Assembly (NCBI RefSeq): GCF_900107455.1
Contig: NZ_FNQB01000002.1
Location: 1,860,001 to 1,924,000 of the forward strand
DNA: 64,000 nt
Origin: Asanoa ishikariensis
GTDB lineage: Bacteria > Actinomycetota > Actinomycetes > Mycobacteriales > Micromonosporaceae
Direction: 5' to 3'
The position numbers were made by a program, and so were the translations under genes. The notes under the pieces are model-generated. The model worked only from the letters and a program-made list of their open reading frames with translations. It ran no database searches and was not told the DNA's origin. Shown here piece after piece: positions 48,798 to 57,745 of this stretch. The first letter of the stretch is position 1; every line of letters begins with the position of its first letter.

Positions 48798-49487
48798 TCA
48801 GTCTGGGGCTACCAGGCGGAAGCCGACCCCCCGCACGGTGCGCAGGTAGCGGGGCTTCGCCGCGGACTCGCCCAGCTTGCGGCGTAACCAGTACAGGTGA
48901 ACGTCGATCGTCTGATCCTCGCCGACGGACGGCTGGCGCCATACCTCCTCCAACAACTCCCGGCGGGAGACTACCCGGCCCGGGCGTGCCGCGAGGTAGG
49001 CCAACAGGTCGAACTCTTTGCGGGTCAGCGCGAGCGCCTCGCCGTCGAGCATGGCGCTGCGCTCGCCGACGTCGACGCGCAGGCCGCCGACCTCGTGGAC
49101 CGCGGGGGCCACTGTGCGGCTGGCCCGGCCGACCCGGCGCAGCACCGTGGTGATCCGCGCGTCGAGATGGGCGCCGGTGAACGGTTTGACCATGTAGTCG
49201 TCTGCACCGGCGCGCAACAGCCGGACGATGCCCTGCTCGTCGTCGCGCGCGGTGGCAATGATGATCGGGACGTCGGTGATGCCGCGAAGCATGCGCAGCG
49301 CGTCAGCGCCGTCGAGGTCGGGCAGACCGAGGTCGAGCACGACCAGGTCGGGCGTCTCTGCCGCGACCCGGCGCAGGGCATCGAGGGCGGTGCCAACGGC
49401 GTGGACCGCATGCCCGCGATCGGCAAGGGACCGCAGCATGGCGCCGCGTACGACGTGGTCGTCTTCGACCAGGAGGACCGTGGCCAC
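48798..49487 (-). CDS. Response regulator, OmpR/PhoB family
   Basis: A 229-residue regulator. The receiver domain has acidic D9/D10, the phosphoacceptor D52 in VVLDLGLPDLDG, the Thr/Ala switch in IATARDD and K101 in MVKPF. The C-terminal winged helix (residues 130-226) reads LTRKEFDLLAYLAARPGRVVSRRELLEEVW...TIDVHLYWLRRKLGE...YLRTVRGVGFRL. It lies directly upstream of its histidine kinase and is cotranscribed with it. The signal and targets are unknown. Confidence 0.9.
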   Translation of the reverse strand: MATVLLVEDDHVVRGAMLRSLADRGHAVHAVGTALDALRRVAAETPDLVVLDLGLPDLDGADALRMLRGITDVPIIIATARDDEQGIVRLLRAGADDYMVKPFTGAHLDARITTVLRRVGRASRTVAPAVHEVGGLRVDVGERSAMLDGEALALTRKEFDLLAYLAARPGRVVSRRELLEEVWRQPSVGEDQTIDVHLYWLRRKLGESAAKPRYLRTVRGVGFRLVAPD

Positions 49488-49578
49488 GTGAAGAACCTAC
49501 TGCCCTTGGCAAGTCGGTGAGCGGGCACACTGTCCGTCATCCGGCGCACTCCGCCCGAAACGCCCGACTTAGACCGTC

Positions 49579-49977
49579 TTAATCGGACATAGTCGTCTGG
49601 TCCTTTGGGGAGAACGGCCATTCCTCGTAATCCCGACATTTGCCATCGGGTTCGAAGCGCATGACCCACAGGTCGCGGTACTCGTGCGGGTGTGGCTCGG
49701 CGTAGCGCACCTCGACGCGGACCACCGCGGTGCTGCCGTCGACCGCGACGATCTCGCTCGTCATCCGGAACGGCTCGTCCGCGCCCTCGCGAGCCTGCTC
49801 CCACATCCGCCCGATCGCCGTCAGACCGACGACCGGCTCCTCGTACGGGCCCTGCGAGTAACGGGCGTCCTCGGTGAATACCTCGGCCAGCGCGTCGGTG
49901 CCGGGCGTGCGCCAGACCCGCTCGTACGCCTCGAGCCAGTCCAACACCCGGTCCCGGTCGGTCCCTGCTGCGTCCAT
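49579..49977 (-). CDS. SnoaL-like / nuclear transport factor 2-like protein
   Basis: A 132-residue alpha+beta-barrel protein: WLEAYERVWRTPGTDALAEVFTEDARYSQGPYEEPVVGLTAIGRMWEQAREG, then VDGSTAVVRVEVRYAEPHPHEYRDLWVMRFEPDGKCRDYEEWPF. This matches the NTF2-like SnoaL fold used by small cyclases, isomerases and ligand-binding proteins. The ATG at 49977 is taken; a GTG two codons upstream is equally possible. The gene has no clear partner, and a cluster of palindromic repeats lies directly upstream. Confidence 0.75.
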   Translation of the reverse strand: MDAAGTDRDRVLDWLEAYERVWRTPGTDALAEVFTEDARYSQGPYEEPVVGLTAIGRMWEQAREGADEPFRMTSEIVAVDGSTAVVRVEVRYAEPHPHEYRDLWVMRFEPDGKCRDYEEWPFSPKDQTTMSD

Positions 49978-49992
49978 GGCCACCTATTGCCC

Positions 49993-50073
49993 AAGGAAGG
50001 GTCCCTTGTTAACGCTTTCCGCATAGGAAGGGTCCCTTGCTAACGCGTAACCGTTAACAAGGGACCCTTCCTT
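49993..50073. repeat. Three copies of a 22-bp palindrome-containing intergenic repeat
   Basis: Copy A (49993-50014, AAGGAAGGGTCCCTTGTTAA...) and copy C (50052-50073) are exact reverse complements over 22 bp. Copy B (50025-50045) is a direct copy with one change. Each contains the inner palindrome AAGGGTCCCTT or AAGGGACCCTT. The three together can fold into one long hairpin in the gap upstream of the SnoaL-like gene and downstream of the DHA2 exporter gene. I recognise similar elements as dispersed repeats in Micromonosporaceae genomes. Confidence 0.8.
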
Positions 50074-50082
50074 CGTCGGTGC

Positions 50083-51555
50083 CTAGACCGGTTCGACCAC
50101 GACCTCCGGCTGCGGCGCGGCTGCCGGGCGGCGGACCGAGCGGAAGCTCAGCGCCACCACGACCAGCCCGGCCGCGATCACCACGGAGACCACGTTCGCG
50201 GCGTTCATGCCGTGCACGAAGCTCTCCGCGTCCGTCGTACCCGCGGCGCCCTGTGGCCCCACCGCGGCGCCGAACACCGCGATCAGCACCGCGAGCCCCA
50301 GCGTCGCGCCGACCTGCTGCATGGTCTGGAGCACTCCGCCCGCGGCGCCCGCGTCGCGGGGCTGGACCGAACCCATGATCACCGGGGTCAGCGGTACGAA
50401 GGTCAGGCCGCCGCCGAGGCCGAGCAGGATCATGGGGCCGAGCAGCGAACCGGCGTACCCGCTGGTGGTGGTGAGTTGGGTCAGCCAGGCCAGGCCCGCG
50501 ATCATGAGCGGCGCACCGGTCAGGGCGAGCGGCCGGGGCCCGATGCGGTGCAGCAGCCGCGGCACGATCCGGGTCATGGCGAACATCGAGCCCGCCATCG
50601 GCAGGAAGGCGAGGCCGGTCTGCAACGGGCCGAAGCCGAGCACGATCTGGATGAACTGGGTCAGGAAGTAGAACGCCGACATCATCGCCGCCGGGCCGAG
50701 CAGGAACCCGACGAAGCCGACGGCCCGGTTGCGGTCCTTGAACAGCGACATCGGCACCAGCGGTTGCGCGGACCGCACCTGGACGGCCAGGAACGTGATC
50801 AGCAGGACGATGCCCAGTGCGAGCGAGAGCAGCGTCTCGCCGGCGGTCCAGCCGTGGGTGGAGGCGTGGATGAAGCCGTAGACCAGGGCGCCGATGCCGA
50901 GCGTGGCGGTGGCCGCGGCGGGCCATTCGAGGCGGCCGGGGTGCCGCTGCGGCTCCCGGACGTGCCGGGGTGCGAGGAACACGGCGGCGATGCCGAACGG
51001 CACGTTGATGAAGAGCACCCAGCGCCAGGACAGGACGTCGGTGAGGACGCCGCCGAGGATCAGCCCGATCGCGAAGCCGGCACTGGCCATGGCGGAGAGC
51101 AGGGCGAGCGCCCGGATCCGCCGCTGGGGCTCGGTGAAGGTGGTGGAGATCAGCGCGATCGTGTTGGGTCCGGCCATGGCGGCGCCGACGCCCTGCGCGA
51201 CGCGGGCGGCCAGCAGCCAGGCGGCCGAGGTGGCGAACCCGCCGACCAGCGACGCGACGGTGAACAGGGCGATGCCGATGACGAACATCCGGCGGCGACC
51301 GAGGATGTCACCGGCCCGGCCGCCGAGGAGCAACAGACCGCCGAAGGTCAGGGTGTACGCGTTGATCACCCACGACAGGCCGGCGGTGGAGAATCCCAGG
51401 CCCTCCTGGATGTGCGGCAGCGCGACGTTCATGACGGTGCCGTCGACGATCAGCATCAGTTGGGCGCTCACGATGATGAGCAGCGCCAGTCGGCCCGGGG
51501 CGCGGGCCTCGGTGCCCGCGCTCGTGACAGCGGGCACAGCAGTTTGCGTGGACAA
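50083..51555 (-). CDS. MFS transporter, DHA2 family (EmrB/QacA type)
   Basis: A 490-residue, 14-helix drug:proton antiporter. Motif D1 is VDGTVMNVALPHIQEGLGFSTAGLSWVINAYTL, motif A is GGRAGDILGRRRMF and motif C is ASAGFAIGLILGGVLTDVLSWRWVLFINVPFG. It is divergent from a TetR gene, with paired operators between them, the classic arrangement of an inducible exporter. The substrate is probably a hydrophobic cation, antibiotic or endogenous metabolite. Confidence 0.9.
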   Translation of the reverse strand: MSTQTAVPAVTSAGTEARAPGRLALLIIVSAQLMLIVDGTVMNVALPHIQEGLGFSTAGLSWVINAYTLTFGGLLLLGGRAGDILGRRRMFVIGIALFTVASLVGGFATSAAWLLAARVAQGVGAAMAGPNTIALISTTFTEPQRRIRALALLSAMASAGFAIGLILGGVLTDVLSWRWVLFINVPFGIAAVFLAPRHVREPQRHPGRLEWPAAATATLGIGALVYGFIHASTHGWTAGETLLSLALGIVLLITFLAVQVRSAQPLVPMSLFKDRNRAVGFVGFLLGPAAMMSAFYFLTQFIQIVLGFGPLQTGLAFLPMAGSMFAMTRIVPRLLHRIGPRPLALTGAPLMIAGLAWLTQLTTTSGYAGSLLGPMILLGLGGGLTFVPLTPVIMGSVQPRDAGAAGGVLQTMQQVGATLGLAVLIAVFGAAVGPQGAAGTTDAESFVHGMNAANVVSVVIAAGLVVVALSFRSVRRPAAAPQPEVVVEPV

Positions 51556-51605
51556 GGTGTGGTTCCCCCGAGAGTGGGTTGCGACAACCGGAGATACTCT
51601 CCGCT

Positions 51606-51668
51606 TAGCTCTGAGCTAGCATATGGAGGACGTCTCCGATTTCGCAACACTATCCGGAGGGTGTCTCC
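51606..51668. promoter_or_regulatory. Operator cluster between the exporter and TetR genes
   Basis: Two matching sites GGAG-GACGT-CTCC (51625-51637) and GGAG-GGTGT-CTCC (51656-51668) are exactly 31 bp apart, about three helical turns, so bound dimers would face the same side. The second extends to TCCGGAG...CTCCGGA. A further palindrome TAGCTC-T-GAGCTA lies at 51606-51618. All are in the 151-bp divergent gap. TetR binding is inferred. Confidence 0.65.
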
Positions 51669-51706
51669 GGAAATAGTGTGTTGTCCCACAGTGAGCAGGG
51701 GGTGCG

Positions 51707-52273
51707 GTGGCCGTGAACGATGCTCGACCGCTGCGTGCCGACGCGCGACGCAACCGCGAGAAGGTCATGGTCGCCGCCCGTGCGGCGTTCACCGAGCACG
51801 GTGAGAAGGCCACGCTCGACGACATCGCCCGCCGGGCCGGCGTCGGCCCGGGCACGCTCTACCGCCACTTCGCCGACCGGGAGACGCTGCTCGCGGAGGT
51901 CTACCGCCACGACATCGAGGGACTGGCCGAGCGCGGCCGGGCCCTCTCCGAGCAGTACCCGCCCGGCGAGGCGTTCGCCGAGTTCCTGCGGATGGAGTTC
52001 GACTACATCAAGGCCAAGCGGGGCCTCGGCACCGCGGTCAAGCAGATGCTCGGCACGGGCTCTTCGACTCTGATCGAGTGCAAGGGCGTGATGCGGGACG
52101 CGATCGGCGACCTGCTCGGGCGCGCCCAGGAGGCCGGCGCGATCCGCAAGGAGGTCGAGCCCGACGACGTGCTGCGCCTGGTGCACGGCGTCGTGATGGC
52201 CACCGAGTCGGCGCCGGACATGGCGGACCGCCTGCTCGGCTTCGTGCTCGACGGCCTCCGCCCGCCGGCCTGA
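51707..52273 (+). CDS. TetR/AcrR family transcriptional regulator
   Basis: A 188-residue regulator. The HTH (residues 17-60: MVAARAAFTEHGEKATLDDIARRAGVGPGTLYRHFADRETLLAEVY) is of the SbtR/TetR_C_49-like group common beside DHA2 exporters. The C-terminal domain includes AVKQMLGTGSSTLIECKGVMRDAI. The GTG start is used. It is divergent from the DHA2 exporter, with a paired operator in the gap, and very probably represses both genes until a ligand binds. Confidence 0.88.
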   Translation: MAVNDARPLRADARRNREKVMVAARAAFTEHGEKATLDDIARRAGVGPGTLYRHFADRETLLAEVYRHDIEGLAERGRALSEQYPPGEAFAEFLRMEFDYIKAKRGLGTAVKQMLGTGSSTLIECKGVMRDAIGDLLGRAQEAGAIRKEVEPDDVLRLVHGVVMATESAPDMADRLLGFVLDGLRPPA

Positions 52274-52286
52274 GCACGGCGGGCGG
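52258..52286. terminator. Hairpin at the convergent TetR/methyltransferase junction
   Basis: Perfect 10-bp arms CCGCCCGCCG (52258-52267) and CGGCGGGCGG (52277-52286) enclose the TetR stop codon. Bidirectional termination is likely. Confidence 0.6.
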
Positions 52287-52298
52287 TCGGCGGCAGGC

Positions 52299-53456
52299 TC
52301 AGGCCGGCGCGCCCGGCATCTTGAGCACCCAGCGGTACGCCTGGACCAGCCCGGTGTCGAAGCCGGCGGCCGAGCCCCACAGGAACAGCCGGAACCGCCG
52401 GTAGAGCGGCTCGCCCCAGCGGGCCACGATCTCGTCGCGGCGCTCGTCCAGGCGCTTGGCCCACTCCCGGCAGGTCAGGTAGTAGTTGTGCCGGTCGTCG
52501 TCGAGGCTGACCAGCTCGAACGGCGAGCGGGCCACGTGCCGCAGGTATTGGTGGAGCAGCAGCGGCGCCGAGTTGCCCGGGTAGACGTACCGCTTCATGA
52601 AGGTCGAGATGCCGTGCTTGCGGCGCATCGCCAGCGCGTCGAGGTAGACCCGGCCGCCCGGCTTGAGCAGCTCGGCGTACTTCGCCAGCGTGGTCTTGTA
52701 GTCGGGCAGGTGCTCGGTGACGCCCATGTTGACGATCGCGTCGTACTTCTGGTCGCTCCGGTAGCCGAAGATGTGCTGCCGCACCACGTTCACCGGCAGT
52801 TGCTCACGCGCGAACAGGTCCTTGAGGTAGCGCTCGGACTCGGCCGCCAGCGTGGTGGTCGTGACGTCGATGCCGCGCCGGGCGGCGTGCTCCGAGAACG
52901 CGCCCCAGCCGCCGCCGACCTCCAGCACCCGGTCGCCGGGCTTGACCTCGATCGCCTCCAGCGCGAGGTCCATCTTGCGGGTCATCGCGTCTTCGAGCGG
53001 CTCGTCGTCGCTGGCGAACACGCCCTCGGTGTAGCAGCGGTGCCGCTCGTCGAGGAAGGTCAGGAAGAACTCGCTGTCCTCGTCGTAGTGCTGCGAGATG
53101 GCTCGGCGGTCGTCCTCCTTCCGCCCGTGCAGCATGGCGCCCGGGGTGAACCGGGACAGGAAGGCGATCGGATGGAAGTCGTTGAAGAACTTGCGCATCC
53201 GCAGCGCGGCGGCCAGGTCACCGTCGACGTCGAGCCAACCCTGGAGGTAGGCGACGGCGACGCCGAACTGGTCGAGGCCGGCGAGGGCCTTGGCGCCTCG
53301 GTTGTCCTTGACGGTGATGGTGAACACCGGGTCTCCGGTGCCGAACACATGCGCCTGCGCCCCGGCTGGGGCGACCGCGAACGGTACGGCGGGCTCGGTC
53401 GCGAAAAACGTCTGGTAGCGGCGCTGCAGCGCGGCGATCATGTCCGACGGGCTCAC
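52299..53456 (-). CDS. Cyclopropane-fatty-acyl-phospholipid synthase-like methyltransferase
   Basis: A 385-residue SAM enzyme of the CFA synthase family. The N-terminal lipid-binding half contains [65 protein letters not shown] follows (the usual HYD and Y...S region), then SAM motif [19 protein letters not shown] and GVTEHLPDY. It transfers a methylene or methyl to a lipid-bound acyl chain or a related substrate. The GTG start overlaps no neighbour. It is divergent from thrS by 95 bp. Confidence 0.82.
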   Translation of the reverse strand: MSPSDMIAALQRRYQTFFATEPAVPFAVAPAGAQAHVFGTGDPVFTITVKDNRGAKALAGLDQFGVAVAYLQGWLDVDGDLAAALRMRKFFNDFHPIAFLSRFTPGAMLHGRKEDDRRAISQHYDEDSEFFLTFLDERHRCYTEGVFASDDEPLEDAMTRKMDLALEAIEVKPGDRVLEVGGGWGAFSEHAARRGIDVTTTTLAAESERYLKDLFAREQLPVNVVRQHIFGYRSDQKYDAIVNMGVTEHLPDYKTTLAKYAELLKPGGRVYLDALAMRRKHGISTFMKRYVYPGNSAPLLLHQYLRHVARSPFELVSLDDDRHNYYLTCREWAKRLDERRDEIVARWGEPLYRRFRLFLWGSAAGFDTGLVQAYRWVLKMPGAPA

Positions 53457-53551
53457 GAGCTGAATGTAACTCCCAGGTCCGGCTGGGCGCAGCGTTGCCA
53501 GGCGTGATGACTAGCATTTACCCAAACGTCCTACCGACCGAGGAGATCCGC

Positions 53552-55558
53552 GTGTCCGCATCCCGTACCCAGGCAGTGGCCGACCCCGTCGTCGTCGCCG
53601 CGGGGACGACGGCGGCGGACGCGGTGGCCGCGGCCGGCCTGCCGATGAACGGCCCGAAGGCGATCGTGGTCGTGCGCGACGCCGAGGGGCGGCTGCGCGA
53701 TCTTGACTGGGCGCCGGACGCCGACGCCACGGTGACCCCGGTGGCCATGGACACCCCTGACGGCCTCAACGTGCTGCGGCACTCCACCGCCCACGTCCTG
53801 GCGCAGGCCGTGCAGGACGTGTTTCCCGAGGCCAAGCTCGGCATCGGCCCGCCGATCGACAACGGCTTCTACTACGACTTCGACGTGGCCAAGCCGTTCC
53901 AGCCGGACGACCTGGCCAAGCTCGAGAAGCGCATGCAGGAGATCATCAAGGCCGGGCAGCGGTTCAAGCGCCGCCGGTTCGCCTCGGTCGAGGAGGCCCG
54001 GGCGGAGCTCGCCGACGAGCCCTACAAGCTGGAGCTCGTCGATATCAAGGGCACCGGCGAGCTCGACTCCGAGGAGACCGTCGAGGTCGGCGGCGGCGAG
54101 CTGACGATCTACGACAACGTCGACGCCGAGAGCGGCAAGACCTGCTGGTCCGACCTGTGCCGTGGCCCACACCTGCCGACCACCCGGCTGATCGGCGCGT
54201 TCAAGCTGATGCGCTCGGCCGCCGCCTACTGGCGCGGTTCGGAGAAGAACCCCCAGCTCCAGCGGGTGTACGGGACGGCGTGGCCGACCCGGGACGCGCT
54301 GAAGGCGTACCTGAAGCTGCTCGAAGAGGCCGCCCGTCGCGACCACCGCAAGCTCGGCGCCGACCTGGACCTCTTCTCGTTCCCTGACGAGATCGGCTCG
54401 GGGCTCGCGCTGTTCCACCCCAAGGGCGGGATCATCCGGCGCGAGCTGGAGAACTACTCGCGGCAGCAGCACGAGATCGCCGGCTACGAGTTCGTCAACT
54501 CGCCGCACATCACCAAGGGTCACCTGTTCGAGACCTCGGGGCACCTGCCGTACTACAAGGACACGATGTTCCCGCCCATGCAGCTCGAGGGCGCGGAATA
54601 CTTCCTCAAGCCGATGAACTGTCCGATGCACAACCTGGTCTTCAAGGCCCGTGGGCGGTCCTACCGGGAGCTGCCGCTGCGGCTGTTCGAGTTCGGCACG
54701 GTCTACCGCTACGAGAAGTCGGGCGTCGTGCACGGGCTGACCCGGGTGCGCGGTCTGACCATGGACGACTCGCACATCTACTGCACCAAGGAGCAGGCGC
54801 CGGGCGAGCTGCGCTCCCTGCTCAAGTTCGTGCTCGACCTGCTGCGCGACTACGGCATCGAGGACTTCTACCTGGAGCTGTCGACCAAGGACGACTCGCC
54901 GAAGTTCATCGGTGACGACGCCGACTGGGCCGAGGCGACCGCCGAGCTCGAGTCCGCGGCCCGCGAGTCCGGGCTGGAGCTCGTGTCCGACCCGGGCGGT
55001 GCGGCCTTCTACGGCCCGAAGATCTCGGTGCAGGCGCGCGACGCGATCGGCCGCACCTGGCAGATGTCGACGATCCAGGTCGACTTCAACCAGCCCAAGC
55101 GGTTCGGCCTGGAGTACCAGGCGGCCGACGGCACCCGGCAGCAGCCGGTGATGATCCACCGGGCGCTGTTCGGCTCGATCGAGCGGTTCTTCGGCATCCT
55201 GACCGAGCACTACGCGGGCGCGTTCCCGGCCTGGCTGGCGCCGGTGCAGGTGGTCGGCATCCCGATCCGCGACGACCACGCTGAATATCTGGACTCGTTC
55301 GTCGCCGCGCTGCGGGCCGAGGGGATCCGGGCCGAGGTCGACTCCTCCGACGACCGGATGCAGAAGAAGATCCGCACCGCGCAGCAGCAGAAGATCCCGT
55401 TCATGGCGATCGCCGGTGACGACGACGTGTCCGGTTCGACGGTCTCGTTCCGCTACCGGGACGGCTCGCAGCGCAACGGCGTGCCGCTCGCCGAGGCCGT
55501 CGCGCACGTGGTCGAGGTGGTCCGCTCCCGCACCAACGTGTCGCCGTCGGCGGCCTGA
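53552..55558 (+). CDS. thrS: Threonine--tRNA ligase
   Basis: A 668-residue class II aminoacyl-tRNA synthetase. It has the N-terminal TGS-like domain (residues 1-65), the editing domain with [11 protein letters not shown] and CRGPHLPTT zinc-type residues, the class II core ([56 protein letters not shown]; motif 3 [23 protein letters not shown]) and the anticodon-binding domain ([23 protein letters not shown]). The GTG at 53552 follows GAGGAG at ideal spacing and is preferred over upstream ATGs at 53495 and 53507. It is coupled to the HIT gene (TGATG). Confidence 0.96.
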   Translation: MSASRTQAVADPVVVAAGTTAADAVAAAGLPMNGPKAIVVVRDAEGRLRDLDWAPDADATVTPVAMDTPDGLNVLRHSTAHVLAQAVQDVFPEAKLGIGPPIDNGFYYDFDVAKPFQPDDLAKLEKRMQEIIKAGQRFKRRRFASVEEARAELADEPYKLELVDIKGTGELDSEETVEVGGGELTIYDNVDAESGKTCWSDLCRGPHLPTTRLIGAFKLMRSAAAYWRGSEKNPQLQRVYGTAWPTRDALKAYLKLLEEAARRDHRKLGADLDLFSFPDEIGSGLALFHPKGGIIRRELENYSRQQHEIAGYEFVNSPHITKGHLFETSGHLPYYKDTMFPPMQLEGAEYFLKPMNCPMHNLVFKARGRSYRELPLRLFEFGTVYRYEKSGVVHGLTRVRGLTMDDSHIYCTKEQAPGELRSLLKFVLDLLRDYGIEDFYLELSTKDDSPKFIGDDADWAEATAELESAARESGLELVSDPGGAAFYGPKISVQARDAIGRTWQMSTIQVDFNQPKRFGLEYQAADGTRQQPVMIHRALFGSIERFFGILTEHYAGAFPAWLAPVQVVGIPIRDDHAEYLDSFVAALRAEGIRAEVDSSDDRMQKKIRTAQQQKIPFMAIAGDDDVSGSTVSFRYRDGSQRNGVPLAEAVAHVVEVVRSRTNVSPSAA

Positions 55559-56079
55559 TGCTGGGCAATCCTGGCGAGCCCAACGGGCTCGAGCGGCTGT
55601 GGACCCCGCACCGGATGGCCTACATCAAGGGCGGCGGGGACTCGTCTCCGGACCAGGGGTGCCCGTTCGACCGGGCACCCCACCTGCCGGCTGACGAGAG
55701 CCTGGTCGTGGCCCGCGGCGAAGTCGTCTACGCGGTGCTCAACCTGTACCCGTACAACCCGGGGCACCTGCTGGTCTGCCCCTACCGGCACGTCGCCGAC
55801 TACACCGACCTCACCGACGCGGAGGTCGCCGAGGTCGCGTCGTTCACCCAGGAGGCCATGCGCACGATCCGGCGGGTCAGCGGCGCGCACGGCTTCAACA
55901 TCGGCCTCAACCAGGGCTCGGTCGCCGGGGCCGGCATCGCCGCGCACCTGCACCAGCACGTGGTGCCCCGGTTCGGCGGCGACGCGAACTTCATGCCGAT
56001 CGTCGGACAGACCAAGGTGCTGCCGGAGCTCCTCACCGACACCCGTGACCTCCTCTCGGAGGCCTGGTCGACCTCGTAG
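55558..56079 (+). CDS. HIT family protein (AP4A phosphorylase-like)
   Basis: A 173-residue histidine-triad nucleotide hydrolase or transferase. It has CPFDRAPHLPADESLVVARGEVVYAVLNLYPYNPGHLLVCPYRHVADY and the catalytic HLHQHVV triad, flanked by NIGLNQGSVAGAGIAAHLHQHVVPRFGGDANFMP. The mycobacterial counterpart (Rv2613c) phosphorolyses diadenosine tetraphosphate and also sits right after thrS. The ATG shares one base with the thrS stop, so translation is coupled. Confidence 0.9.
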   Translation: MLGNPGEPNGLERLWTPHRMAYIKGGGDSSPDQGCPFDRAPHLPADESLVVARGEVVYAVLNLYPYNPGHLLVCPYRHVADYTDLTDAEVAEVASFTQEAMRTIRRVSGAHGFNIGLNQGSVAGAGIAAHLHQHVVPRFGGDANFMPIVGQTKVLPELLTDTRDLLSEAWSTS

Positions 56080-56141
56080 GCCGGCCGTGGGTGGGCCGTT
56101 CGGGGGCGGGAAAGTGAGCGCCGTTCTCGTACCCTCCCTGC

Positions 56142-57197
56142 ATGAGACGGACTCGCGCGGCGTTGGTGCTGGTCGCGGCCGGTGCGCTGGTCGCCGGGTG
56201 TGCAACTGAGGCGGCGGAGGCGCGCTGGCGGGGTGGGTCGCCGGTCCCTTCCGCAGCGCCTACGTCCGCCGCACCTGTCGACCTGACCCTCGCGTTCGCC
56301 GGGGACGTGCACTTCACCGGCCGGACGCTGGGGCTGCTCGACAAGCCCGCGACCGCGTTCGGGAAGATCAGCGGGACGTTGGCCGACGCCGACCTGACGA
56401 TCGTCAACCTGGAGACCGCGGTGACCGGGCGGGGCACGCCCGAGCCGAAGCGGTTCCACTTCCGGGCACCCGAGAGCGCGTTCGCGGCGCTGCGGGCTGC
56501 CGGGATCGACGCGGCGTCGGTGGCCAACAACCACACCCTCGACTACGGCCAGGTCGGGCTGCTGGACACGCTCTCCTCGGCTTCCGACGCGGACTATCCG
56601 ATCTTCGGGGCCGGTCGCAACGTCGACGAGGCGTACGCGCCGTGGGTCACCGAGGTCAAGGGTGTGCGGATCGCGGTGCTCGGCATGTCGCAGGTCGCCG
56701 AGCTGTCCGGGTCGTGGAAGCCGACGGCGAGCCGGCCGGGCGTCGCGATGGCGTTCGACGCGGCACGGGCGTCGGCGGCCGTGAAGGCGGCACGTGCCCA
56801 GGCCGACCTGGTCATCGTCTTCATGCACTGGGGCGTGGAGGGCAGCTCGTGCCCGAGCGGCCAGATGAAGACGTTCGCGAAGCGCATGGCCCGCGACGGC
56901 GCCGACATCGTGCTCGGCACCCACGCGCACACGCTGCTCACCGACGGCTGGCTCGGCTCGACCTACGTCCATTACGGACTGGGCAACTTCCTGTGGTACG
57001 GCAACTCGCACAGCACGGACTCGGGCGTGCTGAAGCTGAAGGTGCGCGACGGCGCCGTGGTCGACAACACGTTCCTCCCGGCGACGGTCTCCGGCACGGG
57101 CCAGCCGGTGCTGGTCTCCGGCGCCGCGAAGAAGCGGATCGAGGACAAGCTCCGGGTGGCGTCGCGCTGCACGGGGCTGGCCGCCGCGCCGTCCTGA
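56142..57197 (+). CDS. CapA family lipoprotein (PGA_cap metallophosphatase-like)
   Basis: A 351-residue protein with a lipoprotein signal (lipobox LVAGC, Cys20) and a Ser/Ala/Pro linker. The catalytic-type domain has LTLAFAGDVHFTG (metal-binding Asp/His), ADLTIVNLETAVTGRG, DAASVANNHTLDYG (NNHT), FMHWGVEG (HWG) and VLGTHAHTLL (HxH). These are the metal ligands of the calcineurin-like CapA/PgsA family linked to poly-gamma-glutamate capsules. No other capsule genes are nearby, so the substrate is unknown. Confidence 0.82.
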   Translation: MRRTRAALVLVAAGALVAGCATEAAEARWRGGSPVPSAAPTSAAPVDLTLAFAGDVHFTGRTLGLLDKPATAFGKISGTLADADLTIVNLETAVTGRGTPEPKRFHFRAPESAFAALRAAGIDAASVANNHTLDYGQVGLLDTLSSASDADYPIFGAGRNVDEAYAPWVTEVKGVRIAVLGMSQVAELSGSWKPTASRPGVAMAFDAARASAAVKAARAQADLVIVFMHWGVEGSSCPSGQMKTFAKRMARDGADIVLGTHAHTLLTDGWLGSTYVHYGLGNFLWYGNSHSTDSGVLKLKVRDGAVVDNTFLPATVSGTGQPVLVSGAAKKRIEDKLRVASRCTGLAAAPS

Positions 57198-57307
57198 CCC
57201 CCTGTTCGGGGGCGTGGCGTAACCCGGGGGCCGGGTCGTCGTTGCGCCGAACAGGGCGGCCGGATGGTGGGGACCGGGCTCGGTCGTCACCATCCGAGGA
57301 GGCCGTC

Positions 57308-57745
57308 ATGTATCTGCAGACCGAAGCACCCGAGTCGTCGCCGCGCCGGGCGAGGCGCGCCGCCCTGATCATCGGCGGTGCCGCGATCGTCGCGCTCGCC
57401 CTGATCGGCCTCGTCGCGGTCGTCGTCTCGTCCGGCGAGGAACCCGCGAACGTGAACACCCTCGAGTCGGCGCAGACGGTGTGCGACGCCGGCCGCAACG
57501 GCACCAAGCTGGACGGCTCGACCCTGCTCGTCGACATGCGCGGCAGCAAGGACAAGGCCGGGGTCGACCTGGTCACGCTCGAGTGCATCCTGGAGCAGTT
57601 GAACGTGCCGGAGGCGGTCAAGCAGGACATGTTCTCGACCCGGCCGAGCGACGGGCGCCAGGAGGGCACCTGGTTCGGCACGAGCGCGTCCTGGACGTAC
57701 GACCCGGCCAAGGGCCTCGACCTGACCGTCACACGGGCGCCGTGA
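57308..57745 (+). CDS. Membrane-anchored hypothetical protein
   Basis: A 145-residue protein with a short cytoplasmic N-terminus, a basic RRARRA patch, one transmembrane helix (ALIIGGAAIVALALIGLVAVVV, residues 24-45) and an outer domain of about 95 residues with two cysteines (C58, C98): SGSTLLVDMRGSKDKAGVDLVTLECIL-like sequence, then FSTRPSDGRQEGTWFGTSASWTYDPAKGLDLTV. GAGGAGG precedes the ATG. I recognise no family. It overlaps the convergent NmrA-type gene by 17 bp. Confidence 0.72.
   Translation: MYLQTEAPESSPRRARRAALIIGGAAIVALALIGLVAVVVSSGEEPANVNTLESAQTVCDAGRNGTKLDGSTLLVDMRGSKDKAGVDLVTLECILEQLNVPEAVKQDMFSTRPSDGRQEGTWFGTSASWTYDPAKGLDLTVTRAP

Noticed and set aside
53457-53551. T-box leader before thrS
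   Set aside because: The gap is only 95 bp and lacks the T-box consensus and a terminator/antiterminator pair.
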